A stretch of DNA of 35,920 bases. It comes from Alphaproteobacteria bacterium (GTDB lineage: Bacteria; Pseudomonadota; Alphaproteobacteria; Micropepsales; Micropepsaceae). A program made the position numbers and the translations under genes. Below are positions 16,840 to 26,352 of this stretch, in pieces (position 1 is the first letter of the stretch; every line of letters begins with the position of its first letter). Under the pieces are notes generated by a model that ran no database searches, had not been told where the DNA came from, and was given only the letters and a program-made list of their open reading frames with translations. Location: the NCBI GenBank assembly GCA_016792565.1, contig JAEUMK010000035.1, positions 1 through 35,920 of the forward strand. The letters run 5' to 3'.

Positions 16840-18525
16840 CTACGAGTTCGCCTGACGGCGCAGGAAGGCCGGGATCTCCAGCGGGTCCTCGGCCGGGCTG
16901 CTGGCGAACAGCGACGGCGTCTCGGGCGCCTTGACCGTCCGGGCGCTGGCGCGCGGCTGGCCGGCATCGGCGAAGCGCGGCTCGATCGGACGCGGCGTCG
17001 CAGGCGCCGCATCGGGATCGGGCTGGTAGCGGGTCTGCGGCGCCGCATCGGCCCGCTTGGCCTTGCTGCGCGTGAAGAGACCGCCGAGCGTGCCCATCAG
17101 GCCGGTGCTCGCCGGTTCGGAGGGCGGGGCGGGACGGCCGATCGGCGGTTCGCCGGCGCCGCCGCGCAGCCCGCCCGACTCTGCCGTGATGGCGAAGTCG
17201 TCGAACGACACGGTGGGGCGCGGCGCGGCCGGCTGGGCCGGCGTCTGGCGCTGGCGGCTGATCGCAGCTTCGGCCTCCGCCACCCGGGCGCGCGCCTCGG
17301 CAAGAGCGCGTTCCTGGCTGGCGAGGTCGGCTTTGAGCTTCTCCTCGGCCGCGCTTTGCATGGCGTGCACCGCGTTCGGCTGGGGCGCCGGGGCCGGCGC
17401 CGGTTCGGGCAGCGTCATTTGCGCCGCCGGCGCGCCGGTGGCGACGGGCGAGTGCGCGGCGACCGGCGCGGCCGGCTGCGGCGCCTGGCGGACCGGCGTG
17501 AAGCCGCGGCCGATCGCCGAGGCCGCGGGCTGGGCGGCGGGCTTGGGCTGGGCGCGTTCCATCGCGTCGATGCCGGTCGCCACGACCGACACGCGGATGC
17601 GGCCTTCCAGCTTCGCGTCGAAGGTCGAGCCGACCTTGATGTTGGCTTCCGGATCGACTTCCGAACGGATGCGGTTGGCGGCTTCGTCGGCCTCGAACAG
17701 AGTCAGGTCGGGACCGCCAGTGATGTGGATGAGAACGCCCTTGGCGCCCTTCATCGAGACGTCGTCGAGCAGCGGGTTCGAGATCGCCGCCTCGGCGGCA
17801 TCGAGCGCGCGCTTCGGCCCTTCGGCCTCGCCCGTGCCCATCATCGCCTTGCCCATCTCCATCATCACGGTGCGGACGTCGGCGAAGTCGAGGTTCATCA
17901 GGCCGGGGACGATCATCAGATCGGTGATCCCGCGCACGCCCGAGTGCAGCACCTCGTCGGCCATCGCGAAGGACTGCGCCAGCGTCGTCTTCTCGTTGGC
18001 GACGCGGAACAGGTTCTGGTTCGGGATGACGATCAGCGTATCGACGATTTCCTGCATCTTGGAGACGCCGGCTTCCGCCTGGCGCATGCGCTTGTCGCCT
18101 TCGAAGTGGAACGGCTTGGTCACCACGCCGACCGTCAGGATGCCCATCTCGCGGGCGATCCGGGCGATGACCGGCGCGGCGCCGGTGCCGGTACCGCCGC
18201 CCATGCCGGCGGTGATGAAGGCCATGTGGCTTCCGGCCAGGATCTCCTCGATCTCGGCGCCGCTGGCTTCCGCCGCCTGCGCCCCGATCTCGGGCTTGGA
18301 TCCGGCCCCGAGGCCGAGCGTCACATTGGCCCCCAGCTGGACCTTGCGCGGCGCAAGGTTCTGCGCCAGCGCCTGGCTGTCGGTGTTGGCGACCACGAAC
18401 TCGACGCCCTGAAGCTCGGACGCGAGCATGTTGTTGACGGCGTTTCCGCCGGCCCCGCCGACGCCGAAGACCACGATGCGGGGCTTCAGCTCGGGCGATT
18501 CCGGGGCATGGAATTTAATCGACAT
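16840..18525 (-). CDS. ftsZ: Cell division GTPase FtsZ
   Basis: 561 residues, a long alphaproteobacterial FtsZ. The tubulin-like GTPase core (about 10-322) has [15 protein letters not shown], the GTP signature GGGTGTG near residue 110 and the T7 loop [11 protein letters not shown] that completes the neighbouring subunit's active site. A Pro/Ala/Gln-rich linker of more than 200 residues follows. The conserved C-terminal peptide [12 protein letters not shown] binds FtsA and other anchors. The ring it forms directs septal wall synthesis. GGAGG seven bases upstream of the ATG is a near-ideal ribosome-binding site, fitting high expression. The gene lies 114 bp after ftsA. Confidence 0.97.
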   Translation of the reverse strand: MSIKFHAPESPELKPRIVVFGVGGAGGNAVNNMLASELQGVEFVVANTDSQALAQNLAPRKVQLGANVTLGLGAGSKPEIGAQAAEASGAEIEEILAGSHMAFITAGMGGGTGTGAAPVIARIAREMGILTVGVVTKPFHFEGDKRMRQAEAGVSKMQEIVDTLIVIPNQNLFRVANEKTTLAQSFAMADEVLHSGVRGITDLMIVPGLMNLDFADVRTVMMEMGKAMMGTGEAEGPKRALDAAEAAISNPLLDDVSMKGAKGVLIHITGGPDLTLFEADEAANRIRSEVDPEANIKVGSTFDAKLEGRIRVSVVATGIDAMERAQPKPAAQPAASAIGRGFTPVRQAPQPAAPVAAHSPVATGAPAAQMTLPEPAPAPAPQPNAVHAMQSAAEEKLKADLASQERALAEARARVAEAEAAISRQRQTPAQPAAPRPTVSFDDFAITAESGGLRGGAGEPPIGRPAPPSEPASTGLMGTLGGLFTRSKAKRADAAPQTRYQPDPDAAPATPRPIEPRFADAGQPRASARTVKAPETPSLFASSPAEDPLEIPAFLRRQANS

Positions 18526-18531
18526 GGATTG

Positions 18532-18536
18532 CCTCC
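18532..18536 (-). promoter_or_regulatory. ftsZ: Strong ftsZ ribosome-binding site
   Basis: GGAGG on the minus strand (CCTCC on plus), placed seven bases from the ATG. It is the clearest Shine-Dalgarno in the cluster, in contrast to the coupled NTGA starts upstream, and fits independent, stronger translation of ftsZ. Confidence 0.75.
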
Positions 18537-18639
18537 GTTTGAGTCACTTCGCCTGATCCCCGCCATTGATCTTGGCATCCGCCGGCGTGGTCGCCGGTCG
18601 AATTGGTGTGGTCGTACGCCTGATGGCGCCTGCCGCATT

Positions 18640-19941
18640 TCATAGAAACGTCTCCTTGATCCAGGCGCCGAAGCGCCCGAAGGACTGCGCCCGGACGGGC
18701 GCGGTGATGATCGATTGCTGCTCGCGCGGCCCGCCGGCCTGGGCGAGCGCGATGAGGCCGGCCGCCGCCGAGAAGGCCGGGCCCGACACCGACGGCGGCA
18801 GGGCGTCGAGCCGCATCGGCCGGCCGATCCGCACCCGCTTGGCGAGCGCCCGGCTGGCGAATTCCTGCAGGCCCATCAGTTCCGATGCGCCGCCGGTCAG
18901 CACGACGACATTGCCGCCGATCTTGTCGGCGCCGGCGGCCTTCAGACGTTCGGCGACCAGTTCGATGGTCTCCTCGACCCGCGGCTGGATGATCGAGATC
19001 AGCTCCTCGCGCGGCACGCGGTTGCCGTCGACGTCGCGCTCCTCGCCGATCTGGGCGACGCGGATCATCTCGCCATGGGCGCCCGGCACCGGCAGCGCAT
19101 TGCCGTGCAGCGTCTTCAGCCGCTCGGCCTCGCGGAACGGCGTCGACAGGCCGCGCACGATATCGTTCGTAATGTGGCGTCCTCCCACGGGAATCACGTC
19201 GCAGAACACCAATTTGCCTTCCGAGAAGGCGGCGATGGAAGTGGTTCCGCCGCCCATGTCGACGATTGTCGCGCCGTATTCGAGTTCCTCGTCGTGCAGG
19301 CAGCCGAGGCCGGCCGCATAGGCCGCGACGGCGCGCCCGGCGACCTCGAGATGGCACTTCTCGACGCAGACCTCCAGATTGTGCAGCGGCGCGATCGCCG
19401 CCGAGACCATGTGGACCGACACGCCGAGCCGGTCGCCGAACATGCCGCGCGGGTCGCGGATGCCGCTCGCCGCGTCGACCGCATAGCCCAGCGGCGCGCT
19501 GTGCACGATCTCGCGGTCCTGGCGGTTGCCCTGCTGGCGGGCCATCGAGATGACGCGGCGGATATCGGCGTCCGTGACCTCGCCCGAGCCCAGCGGCGTC
19601 TCGACCCGCACGATCTGGCTCTGAGGACGCCCGCACGAGAACGAGATGAAGACGTCCTCGATCTGGGTGTCGGCCATCTCCTCGGCGCGGGTGACGACCT
19701 GGCGGATCGAGGCTTCGACGCGGTCGAGTTCGGCGATCTGGCCCTGGCGTATGCCCGCCGATTCGCCGTAGCCGACGCCCAGGACCTTGGTCTTGGGCCG
19801 CGCCCCGTCGCGGCCCGGCTCGACCCGGGCGACGAAACACACCACTTTCGAGCTGCCGACGTCGAGCGAGGCGTAGACGCCCGGCTTCACCGCGGCGCCC
19901 GACTTCTTCGCCCGCTTGTCCTTGCTCATCCGGCCGATCAT
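18640..19941 (-). CDS. ftsA: Cell division protein FtsA
   Basis: 433 residues from the ATG at 19941, which overlaps the ftsQ stop as ATGA; an ATG at 19929 (MSKDKRAKK) is also possible. FtsA is an actin-like ATPase that tethers FtsZ to the membrane. Phosphate-1 motif SLDVGSSKVVCFV, the 1C domain (about 90-170), phosphate-2 motif IVDMGGGTTSIA and the adenosine motif VVLTGGASELMGL are all seen. The C-terminal FGRFGAWIKETFL is the amphipathic membrane-targeting helix. Gene order ftsQ-ftsA-ftsZ is the standard one. The frame is open far upstream inside ftsQ, but that part is not FtsA-like. Confidence 0.95.
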   Translation of the reverse strand: MIGRMSKDKRAKKSGAAVKPGVYASLDVGSSKVVCFVARVEPGRDGARPKTKVLGVGYGESAGIRQGQIAELDRVEASIRQVVTRAEEMADTQIEDVFISFSCGRPQSQIVRVETPLGSGEVTDADIRRVISMARQQGNRQDREIVHSAPLGYAVDAASGIRDPRGMFGDRLGVSVHMVSAAIAPLHNLEVCVEKCHLEVAGRAVAAYAAGLGCLHDEELEYGATIVDMGGGTTSIAAFSEGKLVFCDVIPVGGRHITNDIVRGLSTPFREAERLKTLHGNALPVPGAHGEMIRVAQIGEERDVDGNRVPREELISIIQPRVEETIELVAERLKAAGADKIGGNVVVLTGGASELMGLQEFASRALAKRVRIGRPMRLDALPPSVSGPAFSAAAGLIALAQAGGPREQQSIITAPVRAQSFGRFGAWIKETFL

Positions 19942-20873
19942 GTGCTCTCGCCCCTCGCGATCGATTCCGCCGCGCCCCCGCGCGGTTTGATCACCAGCCG
20001 GTCCGGCAATCTGAGATCGATCGTCTCGATGTCGCGCTCGAAGATGCGCTGTTCCTGTTCCAGGACCGTCAGGCGGTGCAGCGCGTCTTCCACGCCGTCT
20101 TCGGGCAGGCGCACCTGGATGCCGTTCTTCAGATGGAGGTCCCAGCGCCGGTCGCCGACCCTGACCGACGCCTTGGTGGCGCGCTGCACGGCCGGAAAGC
20201 GCATGAGGACGTCGATCAGTTCGCCCGCGTGCTGCGGCGCGCCGTCGCCCACCACCAGCGGCAGGCCGGCGAATTCGGCGATGTCGTTCTTGGTGATCGG
20301 CTCGCCCTTGCGGTCGATCAGCCAGGTCACGCCCTTGGTCTGCCACAGCGCATAGGGCTGCTTCTCGACCACCTGCACCTGCAGCGTCGCCGGCCACAGG
20401 CGCGAGACCTTGGCGCTGTCGATCCAGTCGAGCGCCTCGACGCGCAGGCGGATCGCCTCGGGATCGGCGTCGAGCATGTCGTCGCCGGGCTTGAGCCCGA
20501 TCGCCGCCAGCAGATCGGCGCGGCGCGTATGATAGTGGCCGGCGGCGAGGATCTCGCCGATCGGGAACCAGGCATCGGCCGCCGCGACCGCGTCCTCGTT
20601 CGCCGCATCGCCGCCGAAGCCGAGATGCCCGCCCTGGACGAGGCCGGCGCCGGCCGCGAGCAGCAGAAAGCTGGCCAGGCCGATCGCGCCCGGCGAGACC
20701 GACCCAAGGCGCGGCAGCCAGCGCAACAGCCCGCCGCCCGCGCTGCCCCGGCGCGCGCCGTGACGCCCGCCGCGCGCGTTTCTGGCGAGCGTCGGCCGCG
20801 CCGCCCCGTCCAGCGCCGCGGCGCGGCGCGGCCGGCGTACCGGCGCGTCGTCGAAATCGGGTTCGCGCCTCAC
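19938..20873 (-). CDS. ftsQ: Cell division protein FtsQ
   Basis: 311 residues from a GTG that overlaps the ddl stop as GTGA. The N-terminal cytoplasmic part (about 1-58) is Arg-rich ([16 protein letters not shown]). One membrane helix, [17 protein letters not shown], follows at about 64-80. The periplasmic POTRA domain ([20 protein letters not shown] to [18 protein letters not shown]) comes next, then the beta domain ([35 protein letters not shown]). FtsQ links early and late divisome proteins. The sequence [17 protein letters not shown] is strongly FtsQ-like. The ftsA start overlaps its stop. Confidence 0.93.
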   Translation of the reverse strand: MRREPDFDDAPVRRPRRAAALDGAARPTLARNARGGRHGARRGSAGGGLLRWLPRLGSVSPGAIGLASFLLLAAGAGLVQGGHLGFGGDAANEDAVAAADAWFPIGEILAAGHYHTRRADLLAAIGLKPGDDMLDADPEAIRLRVEALDWIDSAKVSRLWPATLQVQVVEKQPYALWQTKGVTWLIDRKGEPITKNDIAEFAGLPLVVGDGAPQHAGELIDVLMRFPAVQRATKASVRVGDRRWDLHLKNGIQVRLPEDGVEDALHRLTVLEQEQRIFERDIETIDLRLPDRLVIKPRGGAAESIARGEST

Positions 20874-21799
20874 CGCCCGCACGACGCGTCCTCCACCATC
20901 CAGGCGCAGAGCTTGCCGTAGGTAATGCCCTTGTAGGCGGCCTGCTCCGGCACCAGCGAGGTCGGCGTCATGCCGGGCTGGGTATTGATCTCCAGGATGA
21001 TCAGCCGCCGCGTGCCGGGCACGGTGTCGTCGTAGCGGAAGTCGGTGCGCGTCACGCCGCGGCAGCCGAGCGCCGCATGCGCAAGCTCCGCATAGCGCAT
21101 CGCTTCGGCCGCGACCTCGTCCGGAATCGGCGCGGGGATCGTGTGGTCCGAACCGCCTTCGGCGTATTTCGACTCGTAGTCGTAGAAGGCGTGTCCCCTT
21201 GTGGTGATCTCGGTGACCGCCAGCGCCTTGCCGTCCATGACCGCGACGGTGAGTTCGCGCCCGGGCACGAACTCCTCGACCATCACGTCGTCGCCCAGCG
21301 CCCATTGCTCCGAGCCGATCGCCCCCGGCGGACGGTTGTCGCCCTTGCGGATGATGAAGATGCCGACGCTCGAGCCTTCGGCCACCGGCTTCACCACATA
21401 GGGCGGCTCCATCTGATGGCTTTCGGAGGCGATGCGGCGCGGCACCACCAGGCTTTTCGCCACCGGAATGCCCGTCGTGCGGAACATCGCCTTGGCGCGC
21501 TCCTTGTGCATGGCGAGGGCCGAGGCGAGCACGCCGGAATGCGTGTAGGGGATCTTCAGGATCTCCAGCAGGCCCTGGACGCAGCCGTCCTCGCCCCAGC
21601 GCCCGTGCAGCGCGTTGAAGACGACGTCCGGCTTCACGCGCAAAAGAATTTCGGCCAGATCGGGCTTTGCGTCGATTTCGCTGACCCTGAAGCCCTCGGC
21701 GCGCAGGGCCGCGGCGCACCCGGCGCCCGAGACGAGGCTCACCTCGCGCTCGGCCGACCAGCCGCCCATCAACACCGCGACGTGAGGATTATCCCTCAA
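20870..21799 (-). CDS. ddl: D-alanine--D-alanine ligase
   Basis: 309 residues if started at the TTG at 21799, which has AAGGG seven bases upstream, follows the murB stop by 23 bases and gives the usual family N-terminus ([20 protein letters not shown]). An ATG at 21853 would give 327 residues and overlap murB by 31 bp. Ddl makes the D-Ala-D-Ala dipeptide used by MurF. It has the ATP-grasp layout: Ser in [36 protein letters not shown] with the ATP-binding Lys, and the metal-binding end [22 protein letters not shown]. Its stop overlaps the ftsQ start. Confidence 0.93.
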   Translation of the reverse strand: MRDNPHVAVLMGGWSAEREVSLVSGAGCAAALRAEGFRVSEIDAKPDLAEILLRVKPDVVFNALHGRWGEDGCVQGLLEILKIPYTHSGVLASALAMHKERAKAMFRTTGIPVAKSLVVPRRIASESHQMEPPYVVKPVAEGSSVGIFIIRKGDNRPPGAIGSEQWALGDDVMVEEFVPGRELTVAVMDGKALAVTEITTRGHAFYDYESKYAEGGSDHTIPAPIPDEVAAEAMRYAELAHAALGCRGVTRTDFRYDDTVPGTRRLIILEINTQPGMTPTSLVPEQAAYKGITYGKLCAWMVEDASCGR

Positions 21800-21822
21800 A
21801 ATCAGACCCTTAGGGATGACGA

Positions 21823-22737
21823 TTAGGCGTCGCCGATCCGCTTGATCTCCCATTCGAGGTCCACGCCGGTGGCCGCCTTCACCGCCGCGCGAACCTCTTC
21901 GCCCAAGGCCTCAATTTCGTTTCCCTTTGCTTCAGAAAGGTTAACGAGGAAGTTACAGTGAAGATCGGAAACCATGGCGTTTCCGCGCCTCAGGCCTCGG
22001 CATCCGGCCGCATCTATGAGTTGCCATGCCTTGCGTCCGCCACTTCCGGCGGGGTCCGGATTCTTGAACGTCGAGCCGCCCGTCCGCGTCTTGATCGGCT
22101 GGCTCGCCTCGCGCTTGGCGGTGATCTCGTCCATCGCCGCGCGGATCGCAGCGGGATCGCCCGGCCGGCCCTGGAACAACGCCTCGACGAAGATCAGATC
22201 CTCCGGCGCCTCGCTATGGCGATAGGTCATCTTGAGGTCGGCGGGCGTGAAGGATCTGAGGTTCCCCGCCCCGTCCACGGCGAGCGCCTCGACCAGCGCG
22301 TCCTTGAACTCGCCGCCATAGGCGCCCGCGTTCATGCGCAGCCCGCCGCCGATCGTCCCCGGAATGCCGCGCAGGAATTCCAGCCCCGCGATCCCGGCAT
22401 CGGCCGCGACCCGCGCCGCCGCCACGTCCAGCGCCGCCGCCCCGGCGCGCAGGCGATGGCCGTCCTCCGCGCTCACCTTGCCGAACGCCGCGCCCAGACG
22501 GACGACGACGCCCCTGACGCCGCCGTCGCGGACCAGCAGGTTCGAGCCGACGCCGACCGTCATCACCGGCACGTCCGCCGGTTTTGCCTTCAGGAAGGCC
22601 TGCAGGTCGGCGACGTCGGCCGGACGGAACAGCACCTCGGCCGGCCCGCCGGCGCGGAACCACGTCAGATCGCTCATCGGCGCGTTCGCGGTATAGGCGC
22701 CGCGCACCTTGGGCAGGCGTGAGACGAGATCGCTCAT
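21823..22737 (-). CDS. murB: UDP-N-acetylenolpyruvoylglucosamine reductase
   Basis: 304 residues, a type II MurB. It reduces UDP-GlcNAc-enolpyruvate to UDP-MurNAc with NADPH and FAD. FAD-binding motifs are [15 protein letters not shown] near 62-76 and [20 protein letters not shown] near 123-142. The catalytic Ser is in GGSTFKNP, and the C-terminal HCNFLVN is also conserved. The ATG overlaps the murC stop as ATGA. All key regions are intact. The spacing to ddl is the one loose junction in this part of the cluster. Confidence 0.95.
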   Translation of the reverse strand: MSDLVSRLPKVRGAYTANAPMSDLTWFRAGGPAEVLFRPADVADLQAFLKAKPADVPVMTVGVGSNLLVRDGGVRGVVVRLGAAFGKVSAEDGHRLRAGAAALDVAAARVAADAGIAGLEFLRGIPGTIGGGLRMNAGAYGGEFKDALVEALAVDGAGNLRSFTPADLKMTYRHSEAPEDLIFVEALFQGRPGDPAAIRAAMDEITAKREASQPIKTRTGGSTFKNPDPAGSGGRKAWQLIDAAGCRGLRRGNAMVSDLHCNFLVNLSEAKGNEIEALGEEVRAAVKAATGVDLEWEIKRIGDA

Positions 22738-24137
22738 GACGCCGCCAGCTGCGAGGGCAGCTTCTTCGCCCAGAAGGTGTTCGAGCCAGCCCCGAGCACG
22801 ATCACATAGTCGCCCGGTTTGGCGATGCCGCGCACCAGCGCCGGCAGATCGTCCGGAGACGGAAGATAGCGCGCATCGGCATGGCCGTGGCGGCGGACGG
22901 CCTCGGCCAGCGCCGCGCCGGTCACGCCCTCGATGGGCGTCTCGCCCGCCGTGTAGATGTCCGAGACGATCGCCACGTCCGCGCCGTCCATGCAGGCGAC
23001 GAAGCCGTCCCAGAGATCGCGGACCCGCGTGAAGCGGTGCGGCTGCACGACGGCGATGACGCGTCCCTCCGCCACCTGCCGCGCCGCCTCGATGGCGGCG
23101 GCGATCTTGGGCGGGTTGTGGCTGTAGTCGTCGATGATGGTGACGCCGTTCCAGACCCCCACCTTGGTGAAGCGCCGCTGCACGCCCTCGAACCCCGCGA
23201 GGCCCTTCACGGCGTCGGAATCGGCGACGCCGAGTTCGCGCGCCACGGTCATCGCAGCCAGCGCATTGGCGACGTTGTGGCGGCCCGGCATCGGCAGACG
23301 CACGCCCTTCAGAGTCGCCGCGCCGCCGGCCATGCGGGCCGAGAAGGTCACGTCGAAGACCATGCCGTCGCGGCCGGCGGCAAGATTGCGCGCCCGCACG
23401 TCAGCACCCTCGGCGAAGCCGTAGCTGAGGATGCGCCGGTCGCGCACGGCGGCGGCGATCTCCATGGTCGCCGCGTGATCGGCGCAGGCGACGGCGAAAC
23501 CGTAGAACGGCACGCCCTCGATGAAGCTGCGGAACGCCGCCTTCACGTTGTCGTAGTCCTTGAAGTGGTCGAGATGTTCGGGGTCGACATTGGTGACGAC
23601 CGCGACGCGGGCGGGCAGCTTCAGGAACGTGCCGTCGCTCTCGTCGGCCTCGGCCACCATCCATCGTCCCTGGCCGCTCTTGGCGTTCGAGCCGTAGGCG
23701 TTGATGATGCCGCCGTTGACGACGCTGGGATCGAGCCCGCCCGCTTCCAGGACCGCCGCGACCATCGTCGTCGTCGTCGTCTTGCCGTGCGTGCCGGCGA
23801 CCGCCACCGCCTCCAGCGGCTTCATCAGCTCGGCCAGCATCTCGGCCCGGCGCACGATGGCGAGGCCCGCCGCCCGCGCGGCCATGAGTTCCACATTGTC
23901 GGGACGGATCGCCGACGAGACGACGACCACCCTTGCCCCTTCCACGTTCGCCGCCGCATGGCCGGCGAAGACGGCGACGCCGAGCGATCGCAGGCGGTCC
24001 AGCGTATAGCCCTCGGCCGCGTCGCTGCCCTGCACGCGATAGCCCTTGGCGGCCAGCATCTCGGCGATGCCCGACATGCCGATGCCGCCGATCCCGATGA
24101 AGTGGATCGCGCCGACCGCTTCCGGCGGCGGCATCAT
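22734..24137 (-). CDS. murC: UDP-N-acetylmuramate--L-alanine ligase
   Basis: 467 residues from the ATG at 24137 (MMPPPEAVG), which overlaps the murG stop as ATGA. MurC adds L-Ala to UDP-MurNAc. The N-terminal UDP-binding loop is IHFIGIGGIGMSGIAEML. The ATP-binding P-loop GTHGKTTTTTM is near residue 115. The Mur-ligase central region VTNVDPEHLDHFKDYDN is clear, as is the C-terminal domain with IDDYSHNPPKIAAAIEA. The upstream open frame overlaps murG and is not part of the protein. A normal, complete member. Confidence 0.96.
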   Translation of the reverse strand: MMPPPEAVGAIHFIGIGGIGMSGIAEMLAAKGYRVQGSDAAEGYTLDRLRSLGVAVFAGHAAANVEGARVVVVSSAIRPDNVELMAARAAGLAIVRRAEMLAELMKPLEAVAVAGTHGKTTTTTMVAAVLEAGGLDPSVVNGGIINAYGSNAKSGQGRWMVAEADESDGTFLKLPARVAVVTNVDPEHLDHFKDYDNVKAAFRSFIEGVPFYGFAVACADHAATMEIAAAVRDRRILSYGFAEGADVRARNLAAGRDGMVFDVTFSARMAGGAATLKGVRLPMPGRHNVANALAAMTVARELGVADSDAVKGLAGFEGVQRRFTKVGVWNGVTIIDDYSHNPPKIAAAIEAARQVAEGRVIAVVQPHRFTRVRDLWDGFVACMDGADVAIVSDIYTAGETPIEGVTGAALAEAVRRHGHADARYLPSPDDLPALVRGIAKPGDYVIVLGAGSNTFWAKKLPSQLAAS

Positions 24138-25222
24138 CGCCCCAGCGCCTCGATCGCGTCGGCCATCGCCTCGGCCGCGTCGGGCCGGCCCAGCCCCTTC
24201 GCCGCATCGGCCATCGCGGCGAGCCGCGCGGGGGCGGCGACGAGGCCCTCGATCGCGCGCGCCACGGCGTCGGCGGTGAAGGCGGGTTGGGGAATCATCG
24301 TCGCGGCTCCGGAATCGGCCAGTACGCGCGCGTTGTAGCTCTGATGGTCGTCCGTGGCGAACGGATAGGGCACCAGCAGCGACGGCCGCCCCATCACCGT
24401 CAGTTCGGCGCAGGACGAGGCGCCCGAGCGGCAGATCACCAGGTGCGCCGCCGCCATGCGTTCGGGGATGTCGGTGAAGAAATCGGCGGTCACGGCCGCG
24501 ACACCGAGCGCCGCATAGGCCGCGCGCGCCCGCTCCAAATCCTCGCCCCGGGCCTGCTGCACGACATGCAGCCGGGCGCGCAGGGCGTCGGGCAGCAGCG
24601 CCAGCGCGGCCGGCACCACGTCGCTCATCACCCGCGCCCCCTGCGAGCCGCCGAAGACGAGCAGGTTGATCGGTCCCTCGGCCCCCGGCGGCGCATAGGG
24701 CGTCGCCTTCTCGACGATCGCCGGGCGCACCGGATTGCCGACGAGGATGGTTTTCGAGGCGGCGTTGGCCGGCAGCAGATGCGTGCCGGGAAAGGCGACG
24801 GCGATCTTCGTCACCCGTTTGGCGACGAGCCGGTTGACCCGCCCGAGCAGGGCGTTCGCTTCGTGCAGGATCGAGGGCGTGCCGGTCAGCCGCGCCGCCA
24901 GCATCGAGGGCAGCGCCGGATAGCCGCCGAAGCCGACGACGGCGAGCGGCTTCTCCCGGCGGAAGGCGGCGCGCGCCTGCATCACGCCGCGCAGGATCTC
25001 GATCGACGCGGCGGCAATCTTGATGGGATTGCGCCCGCTGAAGGTCGCCGAGCGGATCGGCAGCAGCTCGGCCCCGGGCACCTTGGCGGCGAAGGCCGCG
25101 CCGCGCGGGTCGGTCGCCAGCAGCACGCGGTGGCCGCGCGCCATCAGCGCCTGGGCCGTCGCCTGCGCCGGAAATGTGTGTCCGCCCGTTCCCCCCGCCG
25201 CGATGACGATGGGCCGGCTCAC
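24134..25222 (-). CDS. murG: Lipid II synthase (UDP-GlcNAc transferase) MurG
   Basis: 362 residues from a GTG that overlaps the ftsW stop as GTGA. MurG adds GlcNAc to lipid I at the inner face of the cytoplasmic membrane. The N-terminal glycine loop AAGGTGGHTFPAQA contains the catalytic His; HEANALLGRVNRL, VFGGSQGARVMSD and CRSGASSCAELTVMGRPSLL are the family motifs. The donor-binding end LVPYPFATDDHQSYNA is intact. It is encoded between ftsW and murC, as in most dcw clusters. Confidence 0.95.
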   Translation of the reverse strand: MSRPIVIAAGGTGGHTFPAQATAQALMARGHRVLLATDPRGAAFAAKVPGAELLPIRSATFSGRNPIKIAAASIEILRGVMQARAAFRREKPLAVVGFGGYPALPSMLAARLTGTPSILHEANALLGRVNRLVAKRVTKIAVAFPGTHLLPANAASKTILVGNPVRPAIVEKATPYAPPGAEGPINLLVFGGSQGARVMSDVVPAALALLPDALRARLHVVQQARGEDLERARAAYAALGVAAVTADFFTDIPERMAAAHLVICRSGASSCAELTVMGRPSLLVPYPFATDDHQSYNARVLADSGAATMIPQPAFTADAVARAIEGLVAAPARLAAMADAAKGLGRPDAAEAMADAIEALGR

Positions 25223-26352
25223 CGCAGCGCTCTCCTCCGCCGTGCGCCGGGGCGCTTGCGGGTGAGGGCGATGAGGCAGCCGACGCTGAGGGCCAGCGCC
25301 AGGATCGACGAGCCGCCATACGAAATGAAGGGCAGCGTCATGCCCTTGGCGGGAATGAGCTGGAGGTTGACGGCCATGTTGATGACCGCCTGCAGGCCGA
25401 GCATCACCGCAAGGCCGGCGGCCGCGATCTGGGAGAACGCATCGGGGCACTGGACGCTGCGATGGAGCGCCCGCAGCACCAGAAAGCAGAAGACCGCCGC
25501 CAGAACCATGCAGGCGGCGAGGCCGAACTCCTCGCCCACCACCGCCATGATGAAGTCGGTATGGGCGTCCGGGATGCTCGCCTTCACCGTGCCCTCGCCC
25601 GGCCCGACGCCCAGGAAGCCGCCGTTCTCCAGCGCCCGCATGGCGCGGTCCACCTGGTAGGTGTCGCCGCTGTCGGGGTTGAGGAAGCGGTCCACCCGGC
25701 TCTGCACGTGCGGAAAGAAGAGATAGGCCATCACGGCCGCGCCGGCGCCTGCCGCCAGGAAGACGCCCATGATCCAGATCGAGATGCCGGCGAAGAACAG
25801 CAGCGCGCCGAACGTCGCGGTCACCAGAAGCGTCTGGCCGAAATCGGGCTGCTGGATCAGCATGGCGACGAACGCGCCGTAAAGCAGGAGGCCGGCGATC
25901 AGTCCGGCCGGTTTGCCGGTGCGCTGCCACTGGGCGAGGCAGGCGGCGCACAGCACGACGAAGGCCGGCTTGGTGAATTCGGACGGCTGGATCGACAGCG
26001 GCCCGAAATCGAGCCAGCGATGCGCGCCCTTGACCTCCGGCCCGATCGCGATGGCGAGCCCCATCAGCACGAGGCCGCCGAAGAACCCGGCCAGGGAGAG
26101 GCGGCGTATGTCGCGCAGCTTCAGCAGCGAGACCAGCATCATCACGCTGAGCGCCAGGGCCGCGAAGACGATCTGGCGCGAGACGAAGTGGAACGTATCG
26201 TAGCGCAGCTTCTCGGCGATGGCCGGGCTCGCCGCCATGCCGATCAGGACGCCGGCGAACATCAGCGCCGAGACCGTGGCGAACAGCCAGCGGTCGGACG
26301 TCCACCACCATTCCGCAAGGGCGCTGCGGTTGGTGCGATCGAATGTCATCAT
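25219..26352 (-). CDS. ftsW: Septal peptidoglycan glycosyltransferase FtsW
   Basis: 377 residues with about ten membrane helices, a SEDS-family polymerase working with FtsI. SEDS hallmarks are the RWLDFGPLSIQPSEFTKPAF segment around residues 115-135 and the C-terminal PAKGMTLPFISYGGSSILAL. The periplasmic loop between them holds the catalytic Asp region (HTDFIMAVVGEEFG). The ATG at 26352 overlaps the murD stop; a second ATG is three bases later. It is FtsW rather than RodA on the strength of its context between murD and murG. Confidence 0.95.
   Translation of the reverse strand: MMTFDRTNRSALAEWWWTSDRWLFATVSALMFAGVLIGMAASPAIAEKLRYDTFHFVSRQIVFAALALSVMMLVSLLKLRDIRRLSLAGFFGGLVLMGLAIAIGPEVKGAHRWLDFGPLSIQPSEFTKPAFVVLCAACLAQWQRTGKPAGLIAGLLLYGAFVAMLIQQPDFGQTLLVTATFGALLFFAGISIWIMGVFLAAGAGAAVMAYLFFPHVQSRVDRFLNPDSGDTYQVDRAMRALENGGFLGVGPGEGTVKASIPDAHTDFIMAVVGEEFGLAACMVLAAVFCFLVLRALHRSVQCPDAFSQIAAAGLAVMLGLQAVINMAVNLQLIPAKGMTLPFISYGGSSILALALSVGCLIALTRKRPGARRRRALR

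Noticed and set aside
16840-18525. Unusually long FtsZ as a possible fusion or special form
   Set aside because: Long Pro/Ala linkers between the GTPase core and the C-terminal peptide are normal in Alphaproteobacteria, so length alone is not notable.
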